Below, piece after piece: positions 40,401 to 54,340 of a stretch of 64,000 nucleotides of DNA. A program made the translations under genes and the position numbers. Each line of letters starts with the position of its first letter. Within the stretch, counting starts at the first letter, position 1. The notes beneath the pieces were generated by a model. That model was not told the origin of the DNA and did not search any database. It saw only the letters and a program-made list of their open reading frames with translations. The DNA comes from Cavia porcellus. Taxonomy: Eukaryota; Chordata; Mammalia; Rodentia; Caviidae. The DNA is taken from contig NW_026947546.1 in NCBI RefSeq assembly GCF_034190915.1, positions 2,976,001 to 3,040,000 of the forward strand. The letters are read 5' to 3'.

Positions 40401-42218
40401 CCTAACACTAACCCTAAGCCTAACCCTAACCCTAATTTCTAACTGTAACCCTAACCAGAACACTAACCCTAGTCCATAACCCTAACATTAACCTTTACAA
40501 TAACCCTAACACTAACCATAACACTAACCCCTAAGCCTGACCCTAACCTTATTTCTAATCCCTAAGCCTAGCTCTAACAATAACACTAACCCTAACCATA
40601 ACCCTAAACATAACTGTAAACCTAACCCTAACCATAACCATATTCTTATCACCTCACCCATAACTATACCAAAACCCGAACCCTAAACCTAACTCTAAAC
40701 CTAATAGTAACGCTGAACCTATCAGTATCCAAAGCCTAACCCTGACCCTATCCCTAACACCTAACCCCTAAACCCTACCCTAACCTGCCCCTAACCCTAA
40801 CCTTAAACGTAACCGTAAACCTAATGCTAACCCTAACCCTAACCGTAACCGTAACCCTAACCATTACCCTAACACTAACACTAATCATAAACTCTAACCC
40901 TAACACATACCCTAACCCTAACCCTAAACTGTAAAACCAAACCCTAACCCTAACACAAACCCTAACCCTAAATCTAAACATAACCCTAACCCAAATCCTA
41001 ACCCTAATCCTAACCCTAACCCATAACAATAACCCTAACCCTAACCTTAAACCTAAGCCTAACACTAATTTCTAACCTTAACCCTAACCCTAATCATAAC
41101 CCTAAGACTAAATCTCACCCTAAACTCTAACACTAACCCTAACCGTAACCCTAACCCTAAACCTAAACCATATCATAACCCTAAACCTAACACTAACCCT
41201 AACACTAAACCTAACCCTAAAACCTAACCCTAACCCTAACACTAACCCTAACCCTAAAACAAACCATAACCCTAACCTTAACCTTAATCTTAACCCCAAC
41301 CCTATCCCTATACCTTACCCTAAACCTAACCCTAATTTAACCCTAACCCTAACCAAAACCCTAACCCTTACGCTTACCCTAAACTCAAACACTAACGCTA
41401 ACCCTAACCCTAATCTCTAACTCTAAACGCTAACAATAAACCTAACCCTAAACCGAACCATAAACCTAAACCTAAACTTAATCCTAACCATAACGCTAAC
41501 CCTAACCGTAACCCTAGTTTTAACCTTAAGCCGAATACTAACACTAATCCATAACACTAACATCAACCCTTACCATAACCCTAACACTAAATGTAAAACT
41601 AGCCCCTAACCCTAACACTAACCCTATCTGTAATCACTAACCCTAATCCTAACCCTAACACTAAAACTAGCTGTAACCCTAAATGTACCAAAAACACTAA
41701 ACGTAACCCTAAACATAACCTTAACCATATCCTTAACACCTAACCCCTAACCCAAACCCTAAACCTAACCATAACCCTAACACTAACACTAATGCTAACA
41801 CTAAACACTAACCATAACCCTCACCCAAACGCTAACCCAAATCCTACCTCTAATCCCTATCCTAAACCTAACCCTAACCCTAAACCTAACCCTAAACCGA
41901 ACACTAACCGTAACCCTAAACATAACCTTAACCCTAACCCTCCCAACCTATAACCATAACCCTAAACCAAAGTCTAACACTAATCCTAACTTTAACACTT
42001 AACCCTAAACCTTAACCCTAACATCTAACACTAAACCTATCCCTAAACAAAGCCTAACCATAACACTAACCCTAACACTCTAAAACTAACCCATACCGAA
42101 ACCCTAACCCTATCAATAACACTAACCCTAGCCCTAACCCTGACTTCTAACTCTAACCCTAACCCTTATACTATCCCTAACACTAAACCTAACCCTAACT
42201 GAAACCCTAACCCTAAAG
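37401..42218 (+). repeat. HOR unit 10 (copy of unit 8)
   Basis: S tags lie near 37,799, 38,466, 39,248 and 39,915 with the same P stub (about 38,860-38,985) and the same canonical patch (near 39,320). K is at 40,639 with the gamma flank and T near 41,516. Only scattered single-base changes separate it from unit 8 until the copy B end near 42,014. After that it follows the E variant used by units 11, 13 and 14. Confidence 0.9.
37526..37573 (+). repeat. Longest perfect CCCTAA run found (8 hexamers)
   Basis: Eight uninterrupted hexamers lie in the H module between aacctt and cactcac. The matching place in copy A (29,498-29,539) has seven; other H modules have about six or fewer (26,160-26,195; 51,103-51,138; 54,472-54,507). 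The tract length is thus still changing by whole hexamers. On the minus strand the four or more GGG tracts meet the usual sequence rule for G-quadruplex formation; folding is inferred. Confidence 0.85.
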
Positions 42219-45200
42219 CTAACCTCTAACACTAACCCTAGCCCTTACCCTAACCCAAACCCCTACACAAAACCGAAACCTAACCTTAACCCTAAACCTC
42301 ACACTAACCCTAAACCTAACACTAACCCTAAACCTAACCTTAAACCTAACCCTAACCCTAACCCTAACCCTAACCCTAACCCTCACCCTAACCCTATCCC
42401 TCATCGCTAACCCTAACCATAACCATAACCCAAACACTAACACCAAAACCCTAACCCTAATCATAACACAAAACCTCACCGTAACCCTAACCCTAACCCT
42501 AGCTCTAATCCTAACCTTCTAATGCTAACCCTAATCCTAACCCTAACCCTAACACCTAACCCTCACCCTAACACCTAACCCTAATCATAACCCTATCCCT
42601 AACCGTAACCCTAATGCTAACCCTATCCCTAACCCTAACCGTATCAATAAACTAAACCCTAGCCTTAAAACTATCCCTAAACCTAATCCTTGAACTGAGC
42701 CTAACGCTAACACTAACTGTAAACTTAACACTAATCCATAACCATAACCCTAACCCAAAGCCTAAAATTCACTCTAACCCTATCCCTGCTCCCTAAACCT
42801 AACCCTAACCCAAACCCAAACACTAACCCCGAAACCCTAACCCTAAACCTAACCCGAACCCTCATCCTAAACTTAACCCTAAACCTAAGCCTAAACCTAA
42901 CCATAACCCTAACCGTAACCCTAAGCCTAACCCAAACCCTAAAACTAACACGAACCCAAATTCATAACCCTAAACCTAACACTAAACCTAACCCTAATCC
43001 CTAACCCTAACGATAAGCCTAAACCTAACCCTAAACCTAAACTCTATCCCTATTCGCTAACCCTAACCATAACCAAAACCCAAACACTAACACCAAAACC
43101 CTAACCCTAATCGTAACACAAAACCTCACCGTAACCCTAACCCTAACCCTAGCTCTAATCCTAACCTTCTAACTCTAAACCTAACCCTAATCCTAACCCG
43201 AACCCTAACACTAACTCCAACCCCTAACCCAAACGCTAAGCCCTTACCCTAACCCTAAACCTATCCCTAACCGTAAACCTAATGCTAACCTTATCCCTAA
43301 CTCTAAACCTATCAATAAACCGAACCCTAGGCCTAAAACTATCCCTCACCCTAATCCTAGAAATGACCCTAAAACTAACTCTAACTGTAAACCTAACCCT
43401 AATCCATAACCCTAACCCTAACCCTAACCCTAAACCTAACCCTAACATTAATCCTAACCTTCTAACCCTAACCCTAAGCCTAGCCCTAAACCTAACGCTA
43501 AAACTAACCCTAACCCGAATACCTAACCCTAGCCCTAATCCTAACACTAACACCTTACCCTAACCATAACCCTATCATTAAACCTAAGCAATGCTAACCT
43601 GTCACTAACCCTAACCCAGACAATAAACCTAACCCTAAACCTAAAACTATCCCTAACCCTAATCATAATACTGAGCCTAACACTAACCCTAAGCCTAACC
43701 CTAACCCTAATTTCTAACTCTAACCCTAACCAGAACAGTAGCGCTAGTCCATAACCCTAACATTAACCTTTACAATAACCCTAACCCTAACCGTAACAAT
43801 AACCCCTAAGCCTGACCCTAACCTTATCCCTAATCCCTAAGCCTAGCTCTAACAATAACAATAACACTAACAATAACCCTAAACATAACTGTAAACCTAA
43901 CACTAACCATAACCATATTCTTATCACCTAACCCATAACCCTAACCAAAACCCGAACCCTAAACCTAACACTAAACCTAATACTAACGCTGAACCTATCA
44001 GTATTCGGAAGCCTAACCCTGACACTATCCCTAACACCTAACCCCTTAACCTAACCCTAACCTGCCCCTAACCCTAACCTTAAATGTAGCCGTAAACCTA
44101 ATGCTAAACCTAACCCTAACCGCAACCGTTACCCTAACCATTACCCTAACACTAACACTAATCCTAAACTCTAACCCTAACACTTACCCTAACCCTAACC
44201 CTAAACTGTAAAACCAAACCCTAACCCTAACACAAACCCTAACCCAAAATCTAAACCTAACCCTAACCCACATCCTAACCCTAACCCTAACACTAAACCA
44301 GACAAAAAACCTAACCCTAAACCTAAAACTATCCCTAACCCTAATCATAATACTGAGCCTAACACTAAGCCTAAGCCTAACCCTAACCCTAATTTCTAAC
44401 TCTAACCCTAACCAGAACAGTAACCCTAGTCCATAACCCTAACATTAAACTTTACAATATCCCTAACCCTAACAGTAACACTAACCCCTAAGCCTGACCC
44501 TAACCTTATCCTTAATCCCTAAGCCTAGCTCTAACAATAACACTAACCCTAAGCTTAACCCTAAATATAACTGTAAACCTAACCCTAACCATAAGCATAT
44601 TCTTATCACCTAACCCATAACAATAAACAAAACCCGAAACCTAAACCTAACCCTAAACCTAATAGTAACCCTGAACCTATCAGTCTTCTGAAGCCTAACC
44701 CGGACCCTATCGCTAAAACCTAACCCCTAAACCTAACCCTAACATGCCCCTAAACCTAACCTTAAATGTAACCGTAAACCTAAACCTAACCCTAACCCTA
44801 ACCCTAACCCTAACCATTACACTAACACTAACACTAATCCTAAACTCTAACCCTAACACTTACCCTAACCCTAACACTAAACTGTAAAACCAAACCCTAA
44901 CCATAACACAAACCCTAACCCAAAATCTAAACCTAACCCTAACTTAATCCTAACCCTAACCCTAACCCTAACCCTAACCCATAACAATAACCCTAACCCT
45001 AACCGTAACCCTAACCCTAACACTAACTTCTAACCTTAACCCTAACCATAATCATAACCCTAAGACTAAATCTCACCCTAAACTCTAAAACTAACCCTAA
45101 ACGTAACCCTAACCCTAAACCGAAACCATATAATAACCCTAAACCTAAAACTAAACCTAACCCAAAACCTAACCCTAACACTAAACCTAATCCTATGACC

Positions 45201-48200
45201 TAACCCTAACCCTAACACTAAGCCTAACCCTAAAACTAATCATAACCCTAACTTTAACCTTAACCCTAACCCCAACCCTATCCCTAAACCTGACCCTAAA
45301 CCTAACCCTAATCTAACCCTAACCCTAACCATAACCCTAACCCTTACCCTTACCCTAAACTCTAACCCTAACGCTAACCCTAACCCTAATCTCTAACTCT
45401 AAACGCTAACAATAAACCTAACCCTAAACCGAACCATAAACCTAAAACTAACCTTAACCCTAACCATAACGCTAACCCTAACCGTAACCCTGGTTTTAAC
45501 CCTAAGCAGAATACTAACACTAATTCATCACCCTAACCTTAACCCTTACCATAACCCTAACACTAAATGTAAAACTAGCCCCTAACCCTAACACTAACCC
45601 TATCCGTAATCCCTAACCCTAATCCTAACCCTAACACTAAAACTAGCCGTAACCCTAAATGTACCACCAACACTAAACGTAACCCTAAACATAACCTTAA
45701 CCATATTCTTAACACCTAACCCTTAACCCTAACCCAAACCCTAAACCTAACCATAACCCTAACACTAACACTAATGCTAACTCTAAACCCTAACCATAAC
45801 CCTCACCTTAACGCTAACCCAAAACCTACCTCTAATCCCTATCCTAAACCTAACCCTAACCCTAAACCTAACCCTAAACCGAACACTAACCGAAACCCTA
45901 AACATAACCTTTACCCTAACCCTCCCTACCTATAACCATAACCCTAAACCAAAGTCTAACACTAACCCTAACTTTAACACTTAACCCTAAACCTTAACCC
46001 TAACGCTAACCCTAACCCTAACATCTAACACTAAACCTATCCCTAAACAAAGCCTAATCATAACCATAACCCTAACACTCTAAAACTAACCCATACCGAA
46101 ACCCTAACCCTATCAATAACACTAACCCTAGCCCTAACCCTAACTTCTAACTCTAACCCTAACCCTTACACTATCCCTAACACTAAACCTAACCCTAACT
46201 GAAACCCTAACCCTAAAGCTAACCTCTAACCCTTACCCTAGACCTTACCCTAACCCAAACCCCTACGCAAAACCGAAACCTAACACTAACCCTAAACCTC
46301 ACACTAACCCTAAACCTAAAACTAACCTTAAACCTAACCTTAACCCTAACCCTAACCCTAACCCTATCCCTAACCCTAACACTCACACTAACACTATCCC
46401 TAATCGCTAACCCTAACCATAACCATAACCCAAACACTAACACCAAACCCTAACCCTAATCATAACACAAAACCTCACCGTAACCCTAACCCTAACCCTA
46501 GCTCTAATCCTAACCTTCTAAACCTAACCAAATCCTAACACTAACCCTAACACCTAACCCTAACCCTAACCCTATCCCTAACCGTAAACCTAAATCTAAC
46601 CCTATCCCTAGCCCTAACCCTATCAATAAACTAAACCCTAGCCCTAAAACTATCCCTAAACCTAATCCTAGAACTGAGCCTAATGCTAACACTAACTGTA
46701 AACTTAACACTAATCCATAACCATAACCCTAACCCAAAACTCAAAATTCACTCTAACCCTGTCCCTACTCCCTAACCCTAAACCTAAACCTAACCCAAAC
46801 ACTAAACCTGAAACCCTAACCCTAAACCGAACCCGAACCCTAATCCTAAACTTAACCCTAAACCTAACCCTAAAACTAACCATAACCCTAACCGTAACCC
46901 TAAGCTTAACCCTAACCCTAAAATTAACACGAACCCAAATTCATAACCCTAAACCTAACTCGAAACCTAACCCTAATCCCTAACCCTAACGATAAGCCTA
47001 AACCTAACCCTAAACCTAAACCCTATCCCTAATCGCTAACCCTAACCATAACCATAACCCAAACACTAACACCAAAACCCTAACCCTAATCATAACACAA
47101 AACTTCACAGTAACCCTAACCCTATCCCTAGCTACAATCCTAACCATCTAACTCTAACCCTAACCCTAATTCTAACCCGAACCCGAAAACTAACACCAAC
47201 GCCTAACCCTAACCCTAACCCTAACACTATCCCTAACCGTAAACCTAATGCTAACCCTATCCCTAACCCTAAACCTATCAATAAACCGAACCCTAGCCTT
47301 AAAACTATCCCTAACCCTAATCCTGGAAATGAGCCTAAAACTAACTCAAACTGTAAACGTAACAGTAATCCATAACCCTAACCCTAACACTAACCCTAAA
47401 CTCACTCTAACCCTATCACTAATTCCTAACTCTAACTCTAACCCTAACCCAAACACTAACCCCGAAACCCTAACCCTAAACCTAACCCTAACATTAATCC
47501 TAACCTTCTAAACCTAACACTAACCCTAGCCCTAACCCTAACGCTAAAACTAACACTAACCCGAAGCCCTAACCCTAACCCTAAGCCTAACACTAACACC
47601 TAACCCTAACCATAACCCTATCATCAAAGCTAAAGCTAATGCTAACCCTGTCCCTAACCCTAACACAGACAATAAACCTAACCCTAAACCTAAAACTATC
47701 CCTAACCCTAATCATAATACTCAGCCTAACACTAACCCTAAGCCTAACCCTAACCCTAACCCTTACGATAAGCCTAAACCTAACCCAAAACCTAAACCCT
47801 ATCAGTAATCGCTAACCGTAACCATAACCATAACCCAAACACTAACACCAAAATCCTAATTCTAATCATAACACAAAACCTCACCGTAACCCTAACCCGA
47901 ACCCTAGCTCTAAACCTAACCTTCTAGCCCTGACCCTAAGCCTAATCCTAACCCTAACCCTAACACCTAACCCTAACCCTAACCCTATCCCTATCCGTAA
48001 ACCTAATGCTAACCCTATCTCTAACACTAACCCTATCAATAAACTAAACCCTAGCCCTAAAACTATCCCTAAACCTAACCCTAACCCTAACCCTAACCCT
48101 AACCCTAACCCTAACTGTAAACTTAACACTAATCCATAATCATAACCCTAACCCAAACCCTAAAATTCACACTAACCCTATCCCTATTCCATAACCCTTA

Positions 48201-50760
48201 CCGTAACCGTAACCCAAACACTAACCCCGAAACCCTAACCCCAAACCGAACCCGAATCCTAATCCTAAACTTAACCCTAAACCTAACCCTAAACATAACC
48301 ATAACCCTAACCATAACCCGAACCCTAACCCTAACCCTAAAACTAACACAAACCCAAATTCATAACCCTAAACCTAACTCTAATCCTAACCCTAATCCCT
48401 AACACTAACGATAAACCTAAACCTAACCCTAAACCTAAACCCTATCCCTAATCGCTAACCGTAACCATAACCATAACCCAAACACTAACACCAAAACCCT
48501 AACCCTAAACATAACACAAAACCTCACCGTAACCCTAATCCTAACCCTAGCTCTAATCCTAACCATCTAACTCTAACCCTATCCCTAATCCTAACCCGAA
48601 CGCTAACAATAACACCTATCCCTAACCCTAACCCTAAGCCCTAACTCTAACCCTATCCCTAACTGTAAACCTAATGCTAACCCTATCCCTAACCCTAAAC
48701 ATATCAATAAACTGAACCCTAGCCCTAAAACTATCCCTAACCCTAATCCTAGAAATGAGCCAAAAACTAACTCTAACTGTAAATGTAACATTAATCCATA
48801 ACCCTAACCCTAACCCTACCCCTAAACTCACTCTAACCCTATCCCTAAACCCTAACCCTAACCCTAACCCTCACACAAACACTAACCCCGAAACCCTAAC
48901 TCTAAACCTAACCCTAACATTAATCCTAGGCTTCTAACCCTAACCCTAACCCTAGACCTAACCCTAACGCTAAAACTAACCCTAACCCGAAATCCTAACC
49001 CTAACCCTAAGCCTAACACTAACACCTAACCCTAACCATAACACTATCATTAAACCTAAAGCTAATGCTAACCCTGTCCCTAACCCTAACCCAGACAACA
49101 AACCTAACCATAAACCTAAAACTATCCCTAACCCTAATCATAATACTGAGCCTAACACTAACCCTAAGCCTAACCCTAACCCTAATTTCTAACTCTAACC
49201 CTAACCAGAACAGTAACCCTAGTCCATAACCCTAACATTAACCTTTACAATAACCCTAACCCTAACCGTAACACTAACCCCTAAGCCTGACCCTAACCTT
49301 ATTTCTAATCCCTAAGCCTAGCTCTAACAATAACTCTAACCCTAACCATAACCCTAAACATAACTGTAAACCTAACCCTAACCATAACCATATTCTTATC
49401 ACCTAACCCATAACTATACCAAAACCCGAACCCTAAACCTAACTCTAAACCTAATAGTAACGCTGAACCTATCAGTATCCAAAGCCTAACCCTGACCCTA
49501 TCCCTAACACCTAACCCCTAAATCCTACCCTAACCTGCCCCTAACCCTAACCTTAAACGTAACCGTAAACCTAATGCTAACCCTAACCCTAACCGTAACC
49601 ATAACCCTAACCATTACACTAACACTAACACTAATCCTAAACTCTAACCCTAACACATACCCTAACCCTAACCCTAAACTGTAAAACCAAACCCTAACCC
49701 TAACACAAACCCTAAACCTAAATCTAAACATAACCCTAACCCAAATCCTAACCCTAATCCTAACCCTAACCCATAACAATAACCCTAACCCTACCTTAAA
49801 CCTAAGCCTAACACTAATTTCTAACCTTAACCCTAACCCTAATCATAACCCTAAGACTAAATCTCACCCTAAACTCTAACACTAACCCTAACCGTAAACC
49901 TAACCCTAAACCTAAACCATATCATAACCCTAAACCTAACACTAACACTAACACTAAACCTAACCCTAAAACCTGACCCTAACCCTAACACTAACCCTAA
50001 CCCTAAAACAAACCATAACCCTAAACTTAACCTTAACCCTAACCCCAACCCTATCCCCATACCTTACCCTAAACCTAACCCTAATTTAACCCTAACCCTA
50101 ACCATAACCCTAACCCTTACGCTTATCCTAAACTCAAACACTAACGCTAACCCTAACCCTAATCTCTAACTCTAAACGCTAACAATAAACCTAACCCTAA
50201 ACCGAACCATAAACCTAAACCTAAACTTAACCCTAACCATAACGCTAACCCTAACCGTAACCCTAGTTTTAACCTTAAGCCGAATACTAACTCTAATCCA
50301 TAACACTAACCTCAACCCTTACCATAACCCTAACACTAAATGTAAAACTAGCCCCTAACCCTAACACTAACCCTATCCGTAATCCCTAACCCTAATCCTA
50401 ACCCTAACACTAAAACTAGCCGTAACCCTAAATGTACCAACAACACTAAACGTAACCCTAAACATAACCTTAACCATATCCTTAACACCTAACCCCTAAC
50501 CCAAACCCTAAACCTAACCATAACCCTAACACTAACACTAAAGCTAACACTAAACACTAACCATAACCCTCATCCAAACGCTAACCCAAATCCTACCTCT
50601 AATCCCTATCCTAAACCTAACCCTAACCCTAAACCTAACCCTAAACCGAACACTAACCGTAACCCTAAACATAACCTTAACCCTAACCCTCCCAACCTAT
50701 AACCATAACCCTAAACCAAAGTCTAACACTAACCCTAACTTTAACGCTTAACCCTAAACC
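42015..50760 (+). repeat. Super-repeat copy C (delta-beta-gamma), ~8.75 kb, more diverged
   Basis: The order of subtypes is the same as in A and B: delta K at 43,914, beta K at 44,596, gamma K at 49,389. Offsets to copy B are about 8,025 at the start, 8,820 after the S cluster, and 8,750 from the second S cluster on. The first step is an intact second S plus S end (about 43,000-43,620) that A and B lack. The later drop is a shorter P stub/S region near 47,940. Differences from B are far more frequent than between A and B. Confidence 0.87.
42219..46218 (+). repeat. HOR unit 11 (delta then beta, two S)
   Basis: S tags are near 42,605 and 43,274; the cluster runs to its normal end and then to a shortened P (cctaagcaatgctaacc, then tgtcactaacc). 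Delta K is at 43,914. The N-to-P join near 44,290 leads to beta K at 44,596, where the preceding base differs (aagcatattc). T near 45,491 reads ctggttttaacc. It preserves the full S cluster that units 7 and 9 have lost. Confidence 0.87.
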
Positions 50761-50971
50761 TTAACCCTAACATCTAACACTGAACCTATCCCTAAACAAA
50801 GCCTAACCATAACACTAACCCTAACACTCTAAAACTAACCCATACCGAAACCCTAACCCTATCAATAACACTAACCCTAGCCCTAACCCTGACTTCTAAC
50901 TCTAACCCTAACCCTTACAATATCCCTAACTAACACTAAACCTAACCCTAACTGAAACCCTAACCCTAAAG
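46219..50971 (+). repeat. HOR unit 12 (gamma type, four S, P stub)
   Basis: S tags are near 46,580, 47,238, 47,998 and 48,665. The P stub and its return to S at cccttacgataagcc lie near 47,755, as in units 8 and 10. The gctctaaacctaacc variant and a single cacctaaccc between 47,880 and 47,990 mark a small deletion relative to unit 10. The canonical patch here is six perfect hexamers (48,079-48,114). K is at 49,389 and T near 50,265. Confidence 0.87.
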
Positions 50972-53900
50972 CTAACCTCTAACACTAACCCTAGCCCTTA
51001 CCCTAACCCAAACCCCTACACAAAACCGAAACCTAACCTTAACCCTAAACCTCACACTAACCCTAAACCTAACACTAACCCTAAACCTAACCTTAAACCT
51101 AACCCTAACCCTAACCCTAACCCTAACCCTAACCCTAACACTCACCCTAACCCTATCCCTCATCGCTAACCCTAACCATAACCATAATCCAAACACTAAC
51201 ACCAAAACCCTAACCCTAATCATAACACAAAACCTCACCGTAACCCTAACCCTAACCCTAGCTCTAATCCTAACCTTCTAGCCCTGACCCTAAGCCTAAT
51301 CCTAACCCTAACCCTAACACCTAACCCTAACCCTAACACCTAAACCTAACCCTAACCCTATCCCTATCCGTAAACCTAATGCTAACCCTATCTCTAACCC
51401 TAACCCTATCAATAAACTAAACCCTAGCCCTAAAACTATCCCTAAAGCTAACCCTAACCCTAACCCTAACCCTAACACTAACCCTAACTGTAAACTTAAC
51501 ACTAATCCATAATCATAACCCTAACCCAAACCCTAAAATTCACACTAACCCTATCCCTATTCCATAACCCTTACCGTAACCCTAACCCAAACACTAACCC
51601 CGAAACCCTAACCCTAAACCGAACCCGAACCCTAATCCTAAACTTAACCCTAAACCTAACCCTAAACATAAACATAACCCTAACCATAACCCTAACCCTA
51701 ACCCTAACCCTAAAACTAACACAAACCCAAATTCATAACCTTAACCTAACTCTAATCCTAACCCTAATCCCTAACACTAACGATAAGCCTAAACCTAACC
51801 CTAAACCTAAACCCTATCCCTAATCGCTAACCGTAAACATAACCATAACCCAAACACTAACACCAAAACCCGAACCCTAATCATAACACAAAACCTCACC
51901 GTAACCCTAACCCTAACCCTAGCTCTAATCCTAACCATCTAACTCTAACCCTATCCCTAATCCTAACCCGAACGCTAACAATAACACCTATCCCTAACCC
52001 TAACACTAAGCCCTAACTCTAACCCTATCCCTAACCGTAAACCTAATGCTAACCCTATCCCTAACCCTAAACCTATCAATAAACCGAACACTAGCCCTAA
52101 AACTATCCCTAACCCTAATCCTAGAAATGAGCCAAAAACTAACTCTAACTGTAAACATAACATTAATCCATAGCCCTAACCCTAACCCTACCCCTAAACT
52201 CACTCTAACCCTATCCCTAAACCCTAACCCTAACCCTAACCCTCACCCAAACACTAACCCCGAAACCCTAACTCTAAACCTAACCCTAACATTAATCCTA
52301 GGCTTCTAACCCTAACCCTAACCCTAGACCTAACCCTAACGCTAAAACTAGCCCTAACCCGAAATCCTAACCCTAACCCTAAGCCTAACAATAACACCTA
52401 ACCCTAACCATAACACTATCATTAAACCTAAAGCTAATGCTAACCCTGTCCCTAACCCTAACCCAGACAACAAACCTAACCCTAAACCTAAAACTATCCC
52501 TAACCCTAATCATAATACTGAGCCTAACACTAACCCTAAGCCTAACCCTAACCCTAATTTCTAACTCTAACCCTAACCAGAACACTAACCCTAGTCCATA
52601 ACCCTAACATTAACCTTTACAATAACCCTAACCCTAACCATAACACTAACCCCTAAGCCTGACCCTAACCTTATTTCTAATCCCTAAGCCTAGCTCTAAC
52701 AATAACACTAACCCTAACCATAACCCTAAACATAACTGTAAACCTAACCCTAACCATAACCATATTCTTATCACCTCACCCATAACTATACCAAAACCCG
52801 AACCCTAAACCTAACTCTAAACCTAATAGTAACGCTGAACCTATCAGTATCCAAAGCCTAACCCTGACCCTATCCCTAACACCTAACCCCTAAACCCTAC
52901 CCTAACCTGCCCCTAACCCTAACCTTAAACGTAACCGTAAACCTAATGCTAACCCTAACCCTAACCGTAACCGTAACCCTAACCATTACCCTAACACTAA
53001 CACTAATCCTAAACTCTAACCCTAACACATACCCTAACCCTAACCCTAAACTGTAAAACCAAACCCTAACCCTAACACAAACCCTAACCCTAAATCTAAA
53101 CATAACCCTAACCCAAATCCTAACCCTAATCCTAACCCTAACCCATAACAATAACCCTAACCCTAACCTTAAACCTAAGCCTAACACTAATTTCTAACCT
53201 TAACCCTAACCCTAATCATAACCCTAAGACTAAATCTCACCCTAAACTCTAACACTAACCCTAACCGTAACCCTAACCCTAAACCTAAACCATATCATAA
53301 CCCCAAACCTAACACTAACCCTAACACTAAACCTAACCCTAAAACCTAACCCTAACCCTAACACTAACCCTAACCCTAAAACAAACCATAACCCTAACCT
53401 TAACCTTAATCTTAACCCCAACCCTATCCCTATACCTTACCCTAAACCTAACCCTAATTTAACCCTAACCCTAACCAAAACCCTAACCCTTACGCTTACC
53501 CTAAACTCAAACACTAACGCTAACCCTAACCCTAATCTCTAACTCTAAACGCTAACAATAAACCTAACCCTAAACCGAACCATAAACCTAAACCTAAACT
53601 TAATCCTAACCATAACGCTAACCCTAACCGTAACCCTAGTTTTAACCTTAAGCCGAATACTAACACTAATCCATAACACTAACATCAACCCTTACCATAA
53701 CCCTAACACTAAATGTAAAACTAGCCCCTAACCCTAACACTAACCCTATCTGTAATCACTAACCCTAATCCTAACCCTAACACTAAAACTAGCTGTAACC
53801 CTAAATGTACCAAAAACACTAAACGTAACCCTAAACATAACCTTAACCATATCCTTAACACCTAACCCCTAACCCAAAACCTAAACCTAACCATAACCCT

Positions 53901-54340
53901 AACACTAACACTAATGCTAACACTAAACACTAACCATAACCCTCACCCAAACGCTAACCCAAATCCTACCTCTAATCCCTATCCTAAACCTAACCCTAAC
54001 CCTAAACCTAACCCTAAACCGAACACTAACCGTAACCCTAAGCATAACCTTAACCCTAACCCTCCCAACCTATAACCATAACCCTAAACCAAAGTCTAAC
54101 ACTAATCCTAACTTTAACACTTAACCCTAAACCTTAACCCTAACATCTAACACTAAACCTATCCCTAAACAAAGCCTAACCATAACACTAACCCTAACAC
54201 TCTAAAACTAACCCATACCGAAACCCTAACCCTATCAATAACACTAACCCTAGCCCTAACCCTGACTTCTAACTCTAACCCTAACCCTTATACTATCCCT
54301 AACACTAAACCTAACCCTAACTGAAACCCTAACCCTAAAG
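50972..54340 (+). repeat. HOR unit 13 (hybrid: H of unit 11 type, body of unit 10 type)
   Basis: H matches unit 11 (acacaaaaccgaaacc and cctcatcgctaacc). After gctctaatcctaaccttct the sequence becomes agccctgaccctaagcc, which is the start of the third S of unit 10 at about 39,150. From there S tags (51,371 and 52,037), gamma K (52,761), V, N, F, L, T (near 53,638) and E follow unit 10 at an offset of 12,122-12,129. With two S it has the standard length of about 3.37 kb. Confidence 0.88.
51255..51285 (+). other. Breakpoint at the left end of the 5.1 kb duplication
   Basis: The left parent matches 42,480-42,520, which continues ccttctaatgctaacc. The right parent matches 39,130 onward, preceded there by aacccgaaccctagctc, a variant absent here. 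The switch therefore lies inside the shared string tagctctaatcctaacc plus ttcta, about 22 bp of identity. Confidence 0.85.

Larger units (their letters stand above)
33981..42014 (+). repeat. Super-repeat copy B (delta-beta-gamma), ~8.03 kb
   Basis: This is the near-identical partner of copy A. It lacks the 121 bp duplication, has one hexamer fewer near 35,970 and one more near 37,550, and has single-base differences. Examples at B positions are near 36,466 (tatccc against tatctc), 37,153 (acactt against acagtt), 37,260 (accctaaaac against actctaaaac), 38,572 (acacattc against acaaattc) and 39,706 (aaccataacc against aaccgtaacc). It contains complete counterparts of units 7 and 8. Confidence 0.92.
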
